Source: Actinacidiphila glaucinigra
Lineage (GTDB): Bacteria > Actinomycetota > Actinomycetes > Streptomycetales > Streptomycetaceae
Assembly: GCF_900188405.1 (NCBI RefSeq)
Contig: NZ_FZOF01000023.1
Coordinates: forward strand, 62,001 to 126,000
DNA: 64,000 bases
Direction of reading: 5' to 3'
Below are positions 1 to 8,331 of the stretch, in pieces (within the stretch, counting starts at the first letter, position 1; every line of letters begins with the position of its first letter). The translations under genes and the position numbers were made by a program. The notes beneath the pieces were generated by a model that ran no database searches, was not told the DNA's origin, and was given only the letters and a program-made list of their open reading frames with translations.

Positions 1-951
1 GCTGGTGTTCGCGGCCAGTCCGAGGACGAGGGTGACCAGCAGATTGCTGGCGTAGTACGGCCATCCCGTGCCGAAGGAGGCCGCGGTCAGCTGGGCCAGC
101 AGGGTCACGCCGCCGCGCGGGGCGACCTCGTCCCGGCGGATGAGGAACGCCAGCCCGATCAGCATGAGTCCCAGCAGGACGCCGAGCATCAGTTCCGTGC
201 GCTGGGCGCGGCGCACCTTGGGCGGCCGGAAGGCGGGCACGGAGTTGGCGATGGCCTCCACCCCGGTCAGGGCGGAGCAGCCGGAGGAGAAGGCCTTCAG
301 GACCAGCAGCACGCTCAGCGCCTCCGTCGCGTGGACGGGCTGCGGGCTGCCCACGACCGCCGCGGGGTGGGCGCGCAGCAGCCCGGCGACGACGATCCCG
401 CCGATGCACACGACGAACAGCGCCGCGGGCAGCATCAGCACCCGCGCGCTGTCGGCGACGCCGCGCAGGTTCACCAGGGTGAGCAGGGCGAGCCCGCCGA
501 GGCAGATCTCCAGCAGATAGGGGGTGAGCGAGGGGAACGCCGAGGCGAGGCTGGCCGCGCCCGCGGCCAGGCTGACGGCGACGGTGAGCACGTAGTCGAC
601 GACGAGACTGCCCGCCGCCAGCAGGCTCACCCGCGCCCCGAGGTCCTTCTTGGCCACGGCGTAGGAGCCGCCGCCGTCCGGGTGCACCGCGATGACCTGC
701 CCGTACGAGATGACCAGGACGACCAGCAGCCCCGCGATGACCAGCATGACGGGCAGCGTCACGGTCAGCGCCGCGGTCCCGGCGGCGATCAGCACGAGGA
801 CGATGGCCTCGGGGCCGTACGCCACCGAGCTGAGGGCGTCCAGCGACAGCGCGGCGAGGCCCTGCGTGCTGGTGAGCAGCGAGCGGTCCCCCTCGCCGTG
901 CCGCAGCGGTACCCGGGGCCGTACCTGGCGGCGTGCCAGCCCGAAGGTCAT
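1..951 (-). CDS. APC-superfamily permease, KimA/YdaO-like (3' end outside window)
   Basis: A polytopic membrane transporter; 317 codons are visible and the C-terminus lies beyond the window edge. The N-terminal part reads LSLDALSSVAYGPEAI, then HPDGGGSYAVAKKDLG and later ALTGVEAIANSVPAF. These are the conserved blocks of the KimA/YdaO branch of the APC superfamily, whose characterised members import potassium with protons; amino-acid transport is the alternative. The start chosen is the ATG at 951. An out-of-frame ATG 29 bases upstream opens only a 10-codon frame that overlaps this start, a possible translational coupling device. It lies 117 bp downstream of a membrane protein gene on the same strand, so the two may be cotranscribed. 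No ydaO-type riboswitch was seen in the gap. Confidence 0.85.
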   Translation of the reverse strand, partial: MTFGLARRQVRPRVPLRHGEGDRSLLTSTQGLAALSLDALSSVAYGPEAIVLVLIAAGTAALTVTLPVMLVIAGLLVVLVISYGQVIAVHPDGGGSYAVAKKDLGARVSLLAAGSLVVDYVLTVAVSLAAGAASLASAFPSLTPYLLEICLGGLALLTLVNLRGVADSARVLMLPAALFVVCIGGIVVAGLLRAHPAAVVGSPQPVHATEALSVLLVLKAFSSGCSALTGVEAIANSVPAFRPPKVRRAQRTELMLGVLLGLMLIGLAFLIRRDEVAPRGGVTLLAQLTAASFGTGWPYYASNLLVTLVLGLAANTS

Positions 952-1068
952 CGCCCGCCCGCCGGCTGCGTCTGGCTCATCGCTGGTCTCCTCCGCCGGC
1001 GGGCCCTCCCGTCAGCCTCCGGCGGCGGCCTCCCCGGCGCAGCGCGGGGCGGCCGATCGGGTGAGCGG

Positions 1069-2361
1069 TCAGTCGGGCCTGGCCAGGAACTCCACGACGG
1101 CGAGGACGAGGACGACGGCGAGGGCCAGCCCGAGGACGACCCAGCCGGTCGGATAGGACCAGAAGGCGAGCGCGAGGGCCGCGGCCGCCACGACGATCCA
1201 GCCGACCAGCAGTTTGTGGCGCACCAGCCAGGGGCCGACGGGACCGGTCCGCAGCCCCACCCGGTGTGCCGCGTCGCCCGCGCCGCCCAGCACGGACTCC
1301 CACACCCCGCGGGTGCGGCGGGCGTACCGCCCGGGCCCGCTCAGCCAGGCGCCCAGCGCGACGACGACACCGAGCACGAACACGGCGCGGACGGTCTGGC
1401 GCAGGAAGCGGATCAGGGTGTCGTAGACCGTCCCGGCGGCCTGCTGGTCGACGCTCGCGGGCAGCGCGTCGAGGTAGATCGCCCGGAACACGGTCAGCGC
1501 CGCGCCGAGTACGAGCGCGGCGGCGGCGAAGCCCAGCGCGGCGGCGACCAGGGCGCGGCGCCGGCGCAGGGCGAGCAGCACGCCGGCGGCCGCGAGGACG
1601 ACGGTGACGATCGGCAGCCAGAAGCCGGCCAGCTGCAGCAGCCGGAAGGCGGTCCTGATCTTGCCGACCTTCTCGGAGCGGACGACGGTGAAGTCGGTGT
1701 GGACCTCGGGGATCTTCGCGGCGATGGTCAGGCCACCGTCGACCAGCCGCTGTTTGACCTGGTCGATGACGGGGGCGAGGTCGACGGCCACGGTGTCGTT
1801 GGTGAGTTTGACCGCGCCGCCGCCCTGGCCGGTCAGCGCCTTGTCCAGCGAGGCGTGGATCCGGCGGTTGGCGTCGGTCCAGACCTTCTCGAAGGCGTCG
1901 CTGCGCACGACCTTCTCCGCCGTCGAGTGCACAAGGCTCTCGATGCCGCTGGTCAGCGGGCCGGAGACACGGCCGAGGAGCTGGTCGAGGCGGGGGCGGT
2001 CCTGCGGGGCGACCTCGTCCAGGAGGCTCTTCACGTCGATGTGCTGCATCACCACGGACGTGATCCGGTTGGCGGCGGCGTCCTGCACGGCGGGGTCGCT
2101 CGCCAGGGGCGCGACGGTGGCGACGTAGCGGCCGGTGTCGCCGACCTCGGAGTCCACCCAGACGGCCAGCGCGCTCAGCGGCACGAAGACGCAGGCCACG
2201 ACGATGAACAGGGCCGAGAAGAAGGCCCGTACGGGTCGCCGGTGAGGCGGCGGGGCCTGCGGTCCGGCGCCTGCGGGAACGGTCTCCCGCGCCTCCAGTG
2301 CCGACAGCCGGGCGCGCAGTTCGGCGAGACCGTCACGCCCCTCGGGCGTTGCATCCGCCAT
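1069..2361 (-). CDS. Integral membrane protein of unknown function
   Basis: 430 residues. A short N-terminal region with a coiled-coil-like stretch (AELRARLSALEARE) is followed by one membrane segment near residues 48-70, a large extracytoplasmic domain of about 180 residues, and then several C-terminal membrane segments (about 225-300 and 385-425). The family is common in Streptomyces and has no known function. The soluble domain has no recognisable catalytic motif. The gene is divergent from a lipoprotein gene, with an AT-richer 96-bp intergenic region between them, and is followed by the KimA-like permease. Confidence 0.75.
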   Translation of the reverse strand: MADATPEGRDGLAELRARLSALEARETVPAGAGPQAPPPHRRPVRAFFSALFIVVACVFVPLSALAVWVDSEVGDTGRYVATVAPLASDPAVQDAAANRITSVVMQHIDVKSLLDEVAPQDRPRLDQLLGRVSGPLTSGIESLVHSTAEKVVRSDAFEKVWTDANRRIHASLDKALTGQGGGAVKLTNDTVAVDLAPVIDQVKQRLVDGGLTIAAKIPEVHTDFTVVRSEKVGKIRTAFRLLQLAGFWLPIVTVVLAAAGVLLALRRRRALVAAALGFAAAALVLGAALTVFRAIYLDALPASVDQQAAGTVYDTLIRFLRQTVRAVFVLGVVVALGAWLSGPGRYARRTRGVWESVLGGAGDAAHRVGLRTGPVGPWLVRHKLLVGWIVVAAAALALAFWSYPTGWVVLGLALAVVLVLAVVEFLARPD

Positions 2362-2457
2362 GCCACCGCCGCCTCTCCTTCACCACGCGACACGGCAATT
2401 TAATCCGTATTGTGAATTATGTGCCATTTGAGGCGCATGAAACTGTGGAGGTAGGGA
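2362..2457. promoter_or_regulatory. Divergent promoter region
   Basis: This is the only clearly AT-rich stretch of this part of the window (around 2395-2435). It lies between the divergent starts at 2361 and 2458. A GGAGG ribosome binding site precedes the rightward gene. Individual -35/-10 elements cannot be assigned with confidence. Confidence 0.4.
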
Positions 2458-2943
2458 ATGACGAGGCCGTACCGGGGCCGTGCGATGTGCGCGGCGGTCG
2501 TACTGTCCGCCACCGCGCTGGCAGCGAGCGCCTGCTCGGACAACGAGAGCACCCCCGCCGAGAAGGCGTCGAAGGCCGCGTCCGCCGCGTCCTCGCTGGT
2601 GTCCGAGGGTGCGGAGGCCGTCGCCTCGGCGACCGCCGCCGCACAGTCCCAGCTGGCGAAGATCAAGAACGGCGTCAACGCGAAGGACGACGTCAGGCTC
2701 GACCCCGTGACCGTCGAGGGCGGCAAGGCCACCACCACGGTCACGGCCACCAACAGCGGCGACAAACAGGCCACGTACACCGTCGAGGTGACCTTCCGCG
2801 ACACCAGCGGCAACCTCCTCGACGCCGCCGTGGTCAACGTCGCCGACGTGGCCCCGCAGAAATCCGGCGAGGCCACGGTACGCAGCAACCGCGACCTGAC
2901 GGGCACGGTCAAGGCCCAGGTGGAGCGGGCGCTGCGGCACTGA
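2458..2943 (+). CDS. Putative lipoprotein with FxLYD-like domain
   Basis: 161 residues. The N-terminus has a positively charged start, a hydrophobic stretch and the lipobox LAASAC (Cys at about residue 26), so it should be a lipid-anchored exported protein. An Ala/Ser-rich segment follows. The C-terminal half (about 80-155) alternates beta-strand-like stretches (ATTTVTATNSGDKQATYTVEV, then FRDTSGNLLDAA), resembling the FxLYD-type domain of secreted actinobacterial proteins. The ATG start has a GGAGG site 6-7 bases upstream. No enzymatic motif is visible. A membrane protein gene follows after 26 bp and is probably cotranscribed. Confidence 0.75.
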   Translation: MTRPYRGRAMCAAVVLSATALAASACSDNESTPAEKASKAASAASSLVSEGAEAVASATAAAQSQLAKIKNGVNAKDDVRLDPVTVEGGKATTTVTATNSGDKQATYTVEVTFRDTSGNLLDAAVVNVADVAPQKSGEATVRSNRDLTGTVKAQVERALRH

Positions 2944-2969
2944 AGCACCATCACCGCGAGGAGGCAGCC

Positions 2970-3401
2970 ATGGCAGCCACCGGCACCACCCCCACACCCA
3001 AGAGGGGCAACCACAGCGCGTGGGCGTACGGCGGCGTCACCTTCGCCGGCGTCCTGCTGCTCGTCGATGGCGTCCTGGCCATCTTCCAGGGCATCTCGGG
3101 GATCGCCGCCGACAACGTGTACGCGCGGATCGGCGACTACGTCTACAAGTTCAACCTGACCGCGTGGGGATGGATCCACCTGGTCCTCGGCGTGCTCCTG
3201 GTGGTCACGGGCACCGGACTCCTCAGCGGCGCCGCGCTCTGGTCACGCATCATGGGTGTCGTCCTGGCGGGCCTGGGCATCATCGTGAGCTTCCTGTACC
3301 TGCCCTACCTGCCGTTCTGGTCGATCATCCTCATCGCGCTCGACATCTTCATCATCTGGGCGCTCTCGCACTACAGGCCGGAGCGCTCACCGGCCGCCTG
3401 A
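2970..3401 (+). CDS. DUF7144-type four-helix membrane protein
   Basis: 143 residues with four predicted membrane helices. The family hallmarks are an N-terminal helix with FAGVLLLVDGVLAIFQGI and the segment YKFNLTAWGWIHLVLGVLLV. The product is a small integral membrane protein of unknown function, widespread in Streptomyces. The ATG at 2970 has a GAGGAGG site just upstream. Its 3' end overlaps the convergent YihY/BrkB gene by 31 bp. Confidence 0.8.
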   Translation: MAATGTTPTPKRGNHSAWAYGGVTFAGVLLLVDGVLAIFQGISGIAADNVYARIGDYVYKFNLTAWGWIHLVLGVLLVVTGTGLLSGAALWSRIMGVVLAGLGIIVSFLYLPYLPFWSIILIALDIFIIWALSHYRPERSPAA

Positions 3402-4309
3402 CCGCCGCCCGCCCGGCCCTCCCCCGGCGGGCCGGGCGCGGCGGGCACGGCCCCGGCCCCCGGCTCGTCCCCGTGGAACACCGCGCCCACGGTGAGGCTG
3501 ACGGTCGCCACGACGGACAGCGCGATCAGCCCGGACAGCAGGGTGAACACCGATCCCAGCGAGCCGTACGTCTGCAGGCTGCGGTTGAGCGCCGTCGGCA
3601 CGTACAGCGGCGCGGCGAAGACGGCCGCCTCCAGGAGCACCGCCGTGAGCAGCGCCCCGGGCAGCAGCGGCCGCCAGCCGATCCGGCCGCCCAGCAGCAG
3701 GTGCTGGGTCCACCACCAGATCGCCACCGCGGTCACCAGGGACAGCGGCACGCCGAGCCAGCGGCCCACGCCGAAGCCCTCCCGCAGCGGTCCCTGCACC
3801 GCCAGGTAGAGCAGCGCGGCGCACACCCAGGCGAACCAGCGCCAGGCCGCGATCCGCGCCGCCGACTTCGGCAGGTGCCAGGCGCGTTCGCACACCCGCT
3901 GCATCGCCCGGCTGCAGGCCGTCGCCGACAGCAGGGCCATCAGGGTGCCCACCACCCCCACCGTCTGCCGCAGGCTCCCGGGATCGGACTCGTAGACCGA
4001 GCGCAGCTGTTCACGGGAGGGACCCGAGAGCCCCAGCACCCGCACCAGCGAGTCGAGGAGTTCCTTGCGCACGCTCTCCGGGGCCAGGGACGCGATGACG
4101 AACAGCAGCGGCACGGCGGTCAGAAAGGCCTGGGCGGCCAACCGGGTGGCGGCGTCGAGCACGTTGACGCTCAGCAGCCGGGCGGCGAGCCGGGTGACGA
4201 TGGGGAACCGCCGCTCGGTGTCCGCCCGCAGGGCGCGCGCCCGCCCCGGCAGGTCCGCGAACCGCGCACGGAGCCCCTCCGGGATGCTGACCCGTGGCCG
4301 CCCTTTCAC
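3371..4309 (-). CDS. YihY/BrkB (UPF0761) family membrane protein
   Basis: About 312 residues from the GTG at 4309. The protein has six membrane segments and the family pattern of an N-terminal amphipathic region (RRFPIVTRLAARLL), FLTAVPLLFVIASL, a central CERAWHLP-like block and TYGSLGSVFTLLSGLIAL near the C-terminus. The family was once called ribonuclease BN, but that activity is not supported; it is an inner-membrane protein of unknown transport or envelope role. The frame is open up to 4948, but the extension is Arg/Pro-rich low-complexity sequence. The start was placed next to the AT-richer stretch at 4317-4326, a likely promoter; the start is uncertain. Confidence 0.75.
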   Translation of the reverse strand: MKGRPRVSIPEGLRARFADLPGRARALRADTERRFPIVTRLAARLLSVNVLDAATRLAAQAFLTAVPLLFVIASLAPESVRKELLDSLVRVLGLSGPSREQLRSVYESDPGSLRQTVGVVGTLMALLSATACSRAMQRVCERAWHLPKSAARIAAWRWFAWVCAALLYLAVQGPLREGFGVGRWLGVPLSLVTAVAIWWWTQHLLLGGRIGWRPLLPGALLTAVLLEAAVFAAPLYVPTALNRSLQTYGSLGSVFTLLSGLIALSVVATVSLTVGAVFHGDEPGAGAVPAAPGPPGEGRAGGGQAAGERSGL

Positions 4310-4793
4310 AGTCCGACTATTTTTCAGCCCGCCGGGCCCCGCAACCGGGGCCTCCGGCCGGGACCGGGAGGGCCTCAGGCGACCACCGCCGGTACGGCCG
4401 AACCCGCGGGAAGCACCGCGAGTCGTCCGCGGGCCGCCGGGTTCACGGCTTCCGGACCGCCGCAGCGACTTCCCCACCGGTACGGGCGGGCGGGGACGCG
4501 TGCCGATGAAGCCCCGCCGGCCCGGCCGTCGACCGGACCGGGAAGGCGCGAACGGTGTGCGGTGGGACCACTCGGGCCGGCCTCCCGCGCGTCCACCCGG
4601 CAGTGGCCGAGCACGCCCCCACGACCGCGGAAGCCGGCCGCGCGGGCCGGTCCGGGCGAAGGACGGCCGGGCGGTGCCGCAGGGGCCCGCCTCCGGATCG
4701 CCCGCGGCAACCGCGACGGCCACCCGTGCTCTCGCCGCGCTCGCCCCGCAGAGGACCGCGCCCGGCCGGGAGACCGGCGCGTGGGGCGGAGGC
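4310..4793. other. Intergenic stretch without a recognisable gene
   Basis: 484 bp of very GC-rich DNA. All six frames are open for long distances, but the translations are Arg/Pro/Gly-rich with no domain. I see no RNA gene here. The AT-richer part at about 4315-4330 probably holds the promoter of the leftward YihY/BrkB gene. Confidence 0.5.
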
Positions 4794-5192
4794 TCAGTCG
4801 CGCTCCGCGCGCCAGCGCTCGACGACGGCCTCCACGTCGTACGGGACGAGATTGAGCGGCGGCCCGTCCATCGGGGTGCGGATGCCCGCCCGGATCTTCT
4901 CGTTGGCCCCCTCGACGATGCGGCGCACCTCGCGTTCGGAGGGGGCACGGGAGGCGGCCTCCAGCGCGTCCTCCACCTCCTTGCGCAGCCTGAGGCTCGC
5001 CGGGAGGTGGGACAGCCCCTCGCGGGCCATCTTCTCCCTGATCCACCACAGCTCGTCGTAGGGCCGGTCCATGGAGGCCAGCGGCTTCCCCGCGCCAGGC
5101 AGGTTGTCGAAGGCGCCGCGCTCCGTCGCCTCCCGGATCTGCTTGTCGACCCAGGACTCGAAGGGGACGCCCGGTGGCTTGCGCTCCGTCAT
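4794..5192 (-). CDS. DUF1992 (DnaJ-homologue C28-type) protein
   Basis: 132 residues. The motif VDKQIREATERGAFDNLPGAGKPL near the N-terminus is diagnostic of DUF1992, a small domain also found in DNAJC28; its biochemical role is unknown. The start at 5192 has a GGGAGGGA ribosome binding site. An in-frame GTG at 5243 would overlap the upstream gene and lacks such a site. The gene lies just downstream of, and on the same strand as, the MazG-like gene (47-bp gap). Confidence 0.85.
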   Translation of the reverse strand: MTERKPPGVPFESWVDKQIREATERGAFDNLPGAGKPLASMDRPYDELWWIREKMAREGLSHLPASLRLRKEVEDALEAASRAPSEREVRRIVEGANEKIRAGIRTPMDGPPLNLVPYDVEAVVERWRAERD

Positions 5193-5239
5193 ACCGCCGA
5201 TTGTCCCTCCCGCCGCACCGGTGGGGGAGGGCCGGGGCG

Positions 5240-5644
5240 TCACTCCCCGGCGGGCGTCCAGCCCTGGGCGCGCAGCACCGCCGCGACGTCCGGGGCCTGG
5301 TAGTGCTCGCCCTTGAGGACCTTGCCGTCGGCCCGCAGGGTCGGGCGGCCGTCGGGGCCGAGCTTGCTCATGTTGGCGCGGTGGATCTCCGCGATGACCG
5401 CGTCCAGGTCGATGCCGTGCACCAGCGCGGTGCCGTACGCGACGTAGACCACGTCGGCCAGTTCGTGCGCGAGGTGGTCCAGGGGGCCGGTCTCGGAGGC
5501 CTCGGCGACCTCCGCCACCTCCTCGGCGAGCAGATCCTGCCGGTGCGCCGCGTACTCGGGCGTGATCTCGGTCGGACGGGGGCGGGCGTCGAGGCCGAAG
5601 GCGGTGTGGAACTCACGGACCAGGCCGGCGGGGGAGGGGCGCAT
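5240..5644 (-). CDS. MazG-like nucleotide pyrophosphohydrolase
   Basis: 134 residues, all-alpha NTP-PPase type. The metal-binding signature is visible: EEVAEVAEA (ExxE) at about 41-49 and ELADVVYVAYG (ExxD) at about 61-71. Members hydrolyse nucleoside triphosphates to monophosphates and pyrophosphate, usually for nucleotide-pool cleaning. The substrate cannot be read from the sequence. It heads a probable operon with the DUF1992 gene. Confidence 0.8.
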   Translation of the reverse strand: MRPSPAGLVREFHTAFGLDARPRPTEITPEYAAHRQDLLAEEVAEVAEASETGPLDHLAHELADVVYVAYGTALVHGIDLDAVIAEIHRANMSKLGPDGRPTLRADGKVLKGEHYQAPDVAAVLRAQGWTPAGE

Positions 5645-5665
5645 TCCGCCGATCGTAGTGCCCGC

Positions 5666-6163
5666 TCACACGCCCCCGTCGCCCTCCGCCGCCGGGCCCC
5701 CGCCGTACCCGCCGTCCACGCGGATGGCGGTGATGCCGCTGATGTGCCGGGCCCCGCAGCGGTCCTGGGGCAGCACCAGTTGCGGGCCCCGCGCGTCCAG
5801 CGGGGTGCCGTCGATGCGGGTGGCGAGCAGGACGCGGGCCTGCCCGAAGTCCGGGTCGATCTCGGCCCAGGACAGCAGCGCGTGGTGCCCGTCCGCCCCG
5901 GTGACGGCGATGAGGAAGCGCATCCGGTCCTTGCGGCGCCCGGGGTCGAAGCCGGGACCGGCCGAGCACAGCACCTCGTGGAGCAACGGGCCCTCGAAAC
6001 GGTGGTGCTGCACGCCGCTGGTCTGGCACTCGAAGCTCACCCGGGCCGTGTGCTGGGGCCAGGCGCGCAGGTCGGGCACCGTGAGCGGGGCAGGGCGGGC
6101 CAGGTCGCCGCTCAGGACGAACCCGGCGGGCCCCGGCGGCGGCGCGGGGACGGACACGGTCAC
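5666..6163 (-). CDS. Molybdopterin-dependent oxidoreductase-like protein (small form)
   Basis: About 165 residues. It resembles the Mo-pterin-binding core of the sulfite oxidase/YedY group: VPDLRAWPQHTARVSFECQTSGVQHHRFEGPLLHEVL, then RFLIAVTGADGHHALLSWAEIDPDF. The Cys of FECQTSG is the position that ligates molybdenum in YedY-like proteins. The GTG at 6163 is preceded by GGGGGAGGTGG; the longer frame to 6220 has no such site. It is divergent from an HTH-TOBE gene, consistent with a molybdate-related function. A partner redox subunit is not present. Confidence 0.7.
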   Translation of the reverse strand: MTVSVPAPPPGPAGFVLSGDLARPAPLTVPDLRAWPQHTARVSFECQTSGVQHHRFEGPLLHEVLCSAGPGFDPGRRKDRMRFLIAVTGADGHHALLSWAEIDPDFGQARVLLATRIDGTPLDARGPQLVLPQDRCGARHISGITAIRVDGGYGGGPAAEGDGGV

Positions 6164-6290
6164 GGGCTTCCACCTCCCCCGATGACCGTACCCGCCCCCG
6201 AAGGTCCTGGAAACGCACATGCGACCCTCTGTGCCGACAGATCCTGCTGATGCAATGCGGAAAGGGTCTTCCCGCTCGCATCTGCGCCAC

Positions 6291-6302
6291 TATGATCGAG
6301 TC
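6291..6302 (+). promoter_or_regulatory. Predicted -10 element giving a leaderless transcript
   Basis: TATGAT at 6291-6296 ends six bases before the ATG at 6303. Transcription would therefore start at or next to the A of the start codon. No Shine-Dalgarno is present. Confidence 0.55.
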
Positions 6303-6689
6303 ATGCACACCTACCGGATCGGCGAGGCAGCCGCATTGATGGGCGTGAGCGCCGACACCCTCAGGCGCTGGGTCGACGGCGGGCGGCTGCGCGCGGAACG
6401 CGACGAGCAGGGCCGGCGCATCATCGAGGGCCCCGATCTGGCCGCCTTCGCCCGGGAGTTCAACCGCACCGAAAGCGAGCGTACCGGCTCCTCGGCCCGC
6501 AACCGCTTCGCGGGCATCGTCACCGAGGTGATCCTCGGCGACGTCTCCGCGCAGGTCGAGATCCAGGCCGGCCCGTTCCGCGTGGTGTCCATGATCAGCC
6601 GGGAGTCGGCCGAGGAGCTGAAGCTCGAGCCGGGCGTACCGGCGGTCGCCGTCATCAAGTCGACCAACGTGGTCGTCGAGACACCGTAG
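6303..6689 (+). CDS. HTH (MerR/excisionase-type) plus TOBE domain molybdenum-responsive protein
   Basis: 128 residues. Residues 1-50 are a MerR/excisionase-like helix-turn-helix (YRIGEAAALMGVSADTLRRWVDGGRL). Residues about 62-127 are a molybdopterin/molybdate-binding TOBE (Mop) domain (RNRFAGIVTEVILGDVSAQVEI, then ESAEELKLEPGVPAVAVIKSTNVVV). This architecture is typical of small molybdate-binding regulators. It is probably a DNA-binding Mo sensor or Mo storage protein; the divergent oxidoreductase gene may be its target. Translation appears leaderless. Confidence 0.85.
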   Translation: MHTYRIGEAAALMGVSADTLRRWVDGGRLRAERDEQGRRIIEGPDLAAFAREFNRTESERTGSSARNRFAGIVTEVILGDVSAQVEIQAGPFRVVSMISRESAEELKLEPGVPAVAVIKSTNVVVETP

Positions 6690-6720
6690 AGACACCGCAG
6701 TCGCCGCGGACCTCACCACG

Positions 6721-6800
6721 ATGGCCACCGCCGGACTCGGGCTGCACCCCGGCGCCGAGGTGTGGGCCACCGTCAAGGCGGCCCAGACGCACGCCTGCCC
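6721..6800 (+). pseudogene. Remnant of a TOBE domain (ModC-type C-terminus)
   Basis: Directly after the HTH-TOBE gene, one frame reads GLGLHPGAEVWATVKAAQ, closely resembling the final strands of the TOBE domain that ends ModC-type ABC ATPases (LxLxPGxEVWAxVKATE). The frame then runs into unrelated sequence up to 6915, and no ATPase domain precedes it. It looks like the 3' relic of a deleted molybdate transporter ATPase gene. The start at 6721 is only the first ATG, not a proposed true start. Confidence 0.4.
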
Positions 6801-6907
6801 GGACTGGGACCCGGCGGGTCAGGGCGGCGTCAGGAGTACGCGGGCCGGCGACAAGGGGACGACAAGAAGCCTCCGCGGGCACCCCGCCCGGGTCTTCCAT
6901 AAAGGAC

Positions 6908-7438
6908 ATGGATGACGCCGGAGACCACCGCCGCGTGGTCGTGGGGTTGAGCGGCTCCCTCGGCAGCCTCACGGCGCTGCACCAGGCCGCCGCCGAGGCA
7001 CGCCGCACGGGCGCGGTGCTGGTCGCCGTGCTCGCCTGGGAACCGCCGGGCGGGGAGTTCGCCTACCGGCGCTCCCCCTGCCCCCCGCTGCTGGACGCGG
7101 GGCAGGACCAGGCCCGGCAGCGGCTGCTCCACGCCGTCGAGTCCGCCTTCGGCGGCCTCCCGGAGGGCCTCCCCATGCGCGCGCTGACCGTCCGCGGGCC
7201 CGCGGGACGGGCGCTGACCCTGGTCGCGGACCGCCCGGACGACCTGCTGGTCGTGGGAGCCGGGCGACGCGGCCGGCTGCGCCGGCTGCTGAGCCCCTCG
7301 GTGGCCCGGCACTGCCTCGTCCACGCGGTCTGCCCGGTGCTCGCCGTGCCCCGCTCCCCGCTCCACGAGGTCCTCGAGGACATGCACCGCCGCAACGCCT
7401 GGCGGCTGCCCCTGCACACCGCCGCGCCCCTGCGGTGA
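6908..7438 (+). CDS. Universal stress protein (UspA) family protein
   Basis: 176 residues, a single Usp domain: N-terminal RVVVGLSGSLGSLTALHQAAAEA, and the nucleotide-binding loop LLVVGAGRRGRLRRLLSPSVARHCLVHAVCPVLAVP (G-x2-G-x9-G[S/A] form, with variation). Such proteins bind ATP and adjust stress or dormancy physiology. It lies 34 bp upstream of a DUF4118 membrane protein; both domains occur fused in the K+ sensor kinase KdpD, so the pair looks like a split KdpD sensory region. A short basic tail follows the domain. Confidence 0.85.
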   Translation: MDDAGDHRRVVVGLSGSLGSLTALHQAAAEARRTGAVLVAVLAWEPPGGEFAYRRSPCPPLLDAGQDQARQRLLHAVESAFGGLPEGLPMRALTVRGPAGRALTLVADRPDDLLVVGAGRRGRLRRLLSPSVARHCLVHAVCPVLAVPRSPLHEVLEDMHRRNAWRLPLHTAAPLR

Positions 7439-7472
7439 ACCCCGGGGCGGCCGGGCCCCTCCAACGGAGGCG

Positions 7473-8240
7473 ATGACCATGACGCGCTCTTCCTCCCGCT
7501 TCCCCGACCCGGCGCGCTTCGCCCCGGCGGCCGGACTGCTCCTGCCGCCGCTGGTGTGCCTGGTGCTCGTGCCCTTCCGCACCCGGCTGTCGGACACGCA
7601 CGTCGTCCTCGTGCTGGTGGTCGCGGTCGTGGCCGTGGCCGTCCTCGGCAGCCGCCGCGCCGCCGCGCTCGCCGCGCTGTCGGCGGCGGCCTGGTTCGAC
7701 TTCTTCTTCGCCCCACCCTACGAGCGGTTCACGATCAGCGGCCCGGGCGACGCGGCGACGGCGGTCCTGCTGCTCGCGGTGGGCCTGGCGGTCTCCCGGC
7801 TCGCCGTCCGCACCAGGCGGCTGGCGGTGATCGCCATCACCGACGCCGACCACCTCGCCCGCATCCACGAGACGGCGCGGCTGGCCGGGTCCGCGGTGTC
7901 CCCGCACGTCGTGGTCGACCACGTCCGCGACCAGCTGGTCAGCCTGCTGCACCTGCGGGGCTGCCGGTTCGAGTACGGCACCCTCGTCGGGCACCCGCCG
8001 CGGCTGGAGCAGGACGGCACCGTGGTGCGGGGCCGCCGCCCCTGGGACGCGGACACGCTGGGCCTGCCGGACCAGGAGGTCGAACTCCGCGTCTTCCACA
8101 ACGGGCGCTTCCACGGCCGCTTCATGATGCTCCCCACCCCCGGCACCGTCCCCTCCCGCCAGGCCCGCCTGGTCGCGACCACCCTTGCCGAACAGGCCGG
8201 CAGCGCGATCGCCGGCACGCCCACCGCCCCGGTCTCCTGA
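7473..8240 (+). CDS. DUF4118 (KdpD-type) membrane sensor protein without kinase domain
   Basis: 255 residues. Four membrane segments lie in residues about 15-110, with the DUF4118 hallmark AAWFDFFFAPPYERFTI. A GAF-like cytoplasmic domain (about 130-250, TDADHLARIHETARLAG and VDHVRDQLVSLLHLRGCRFEYG) follows. KdpD has this order, but here the histidine kinase DHp/CA domains are missing and the protein ends naturally, so it cannot signal by phosphotransfer alone. An ATG at 7479 is an equally possible start. The UspA-family gene just upstream is its likely functional partner. Confidence 0.8.
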   Translation: MTMTRSSSRFPDPARFAPAAGLLLPPLVCLVLVPFRTRLSDTHVVLVLVVAVVAVAVLGSRRAAALAALSAAAWFDFFFAPPYERFTISGPGDAATAVLLLAVGLAVSRLAVRTRRLAVIAITDADHLARIHETARLAGSAVSPHVVVDHVRDQLVSLLHLRGCRFEYGTLVGHPPRLEQDGTVVRGRRPWDADTLGLPDQEVELRVFHNGRFHGRFMMLPTPGTVPSRQARLVATTLAEQAGSAIAGTPTAPVS

Positions 8241-8331
8241 CCGCTTCCGCGGGGGGAACCACTCGCCGAGCCGGCGGGAGGAGACGCGGCGGAGGGGGGC
8301 GTATCGTCCCCTTATAAGTGGTGTCGGCCCG

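Noticed and set aside
952-1068. Possible ydaO (c-di-AMP) riboswitch before the KimA-like gene
   Set aside because: The 117-bp gap lacks the conserved riboswitch core sequences.
331-2403. Long plus-strand frame (690 codons) opposite the membrane protein and permease genes
   Set aside because: Translation is Gly/Asp/Gln/Arg-rich without domains. It is the antisense shadow of high-GC genes on the other strand.
3371-4948. Long N-terminal extension of the YihY/BrkB protein to 4948
   Set aside because: The extra 213 residues are low complexity and cross an AT-rich promoter-like stretch; family members start near residue 1 of the shorter form.
4375-5049. Several long frames in 4.3-5.1 kb
   Set aside because: Arg/Pro-rich translations without domains; only the DUF1992 gene in this area is supported.
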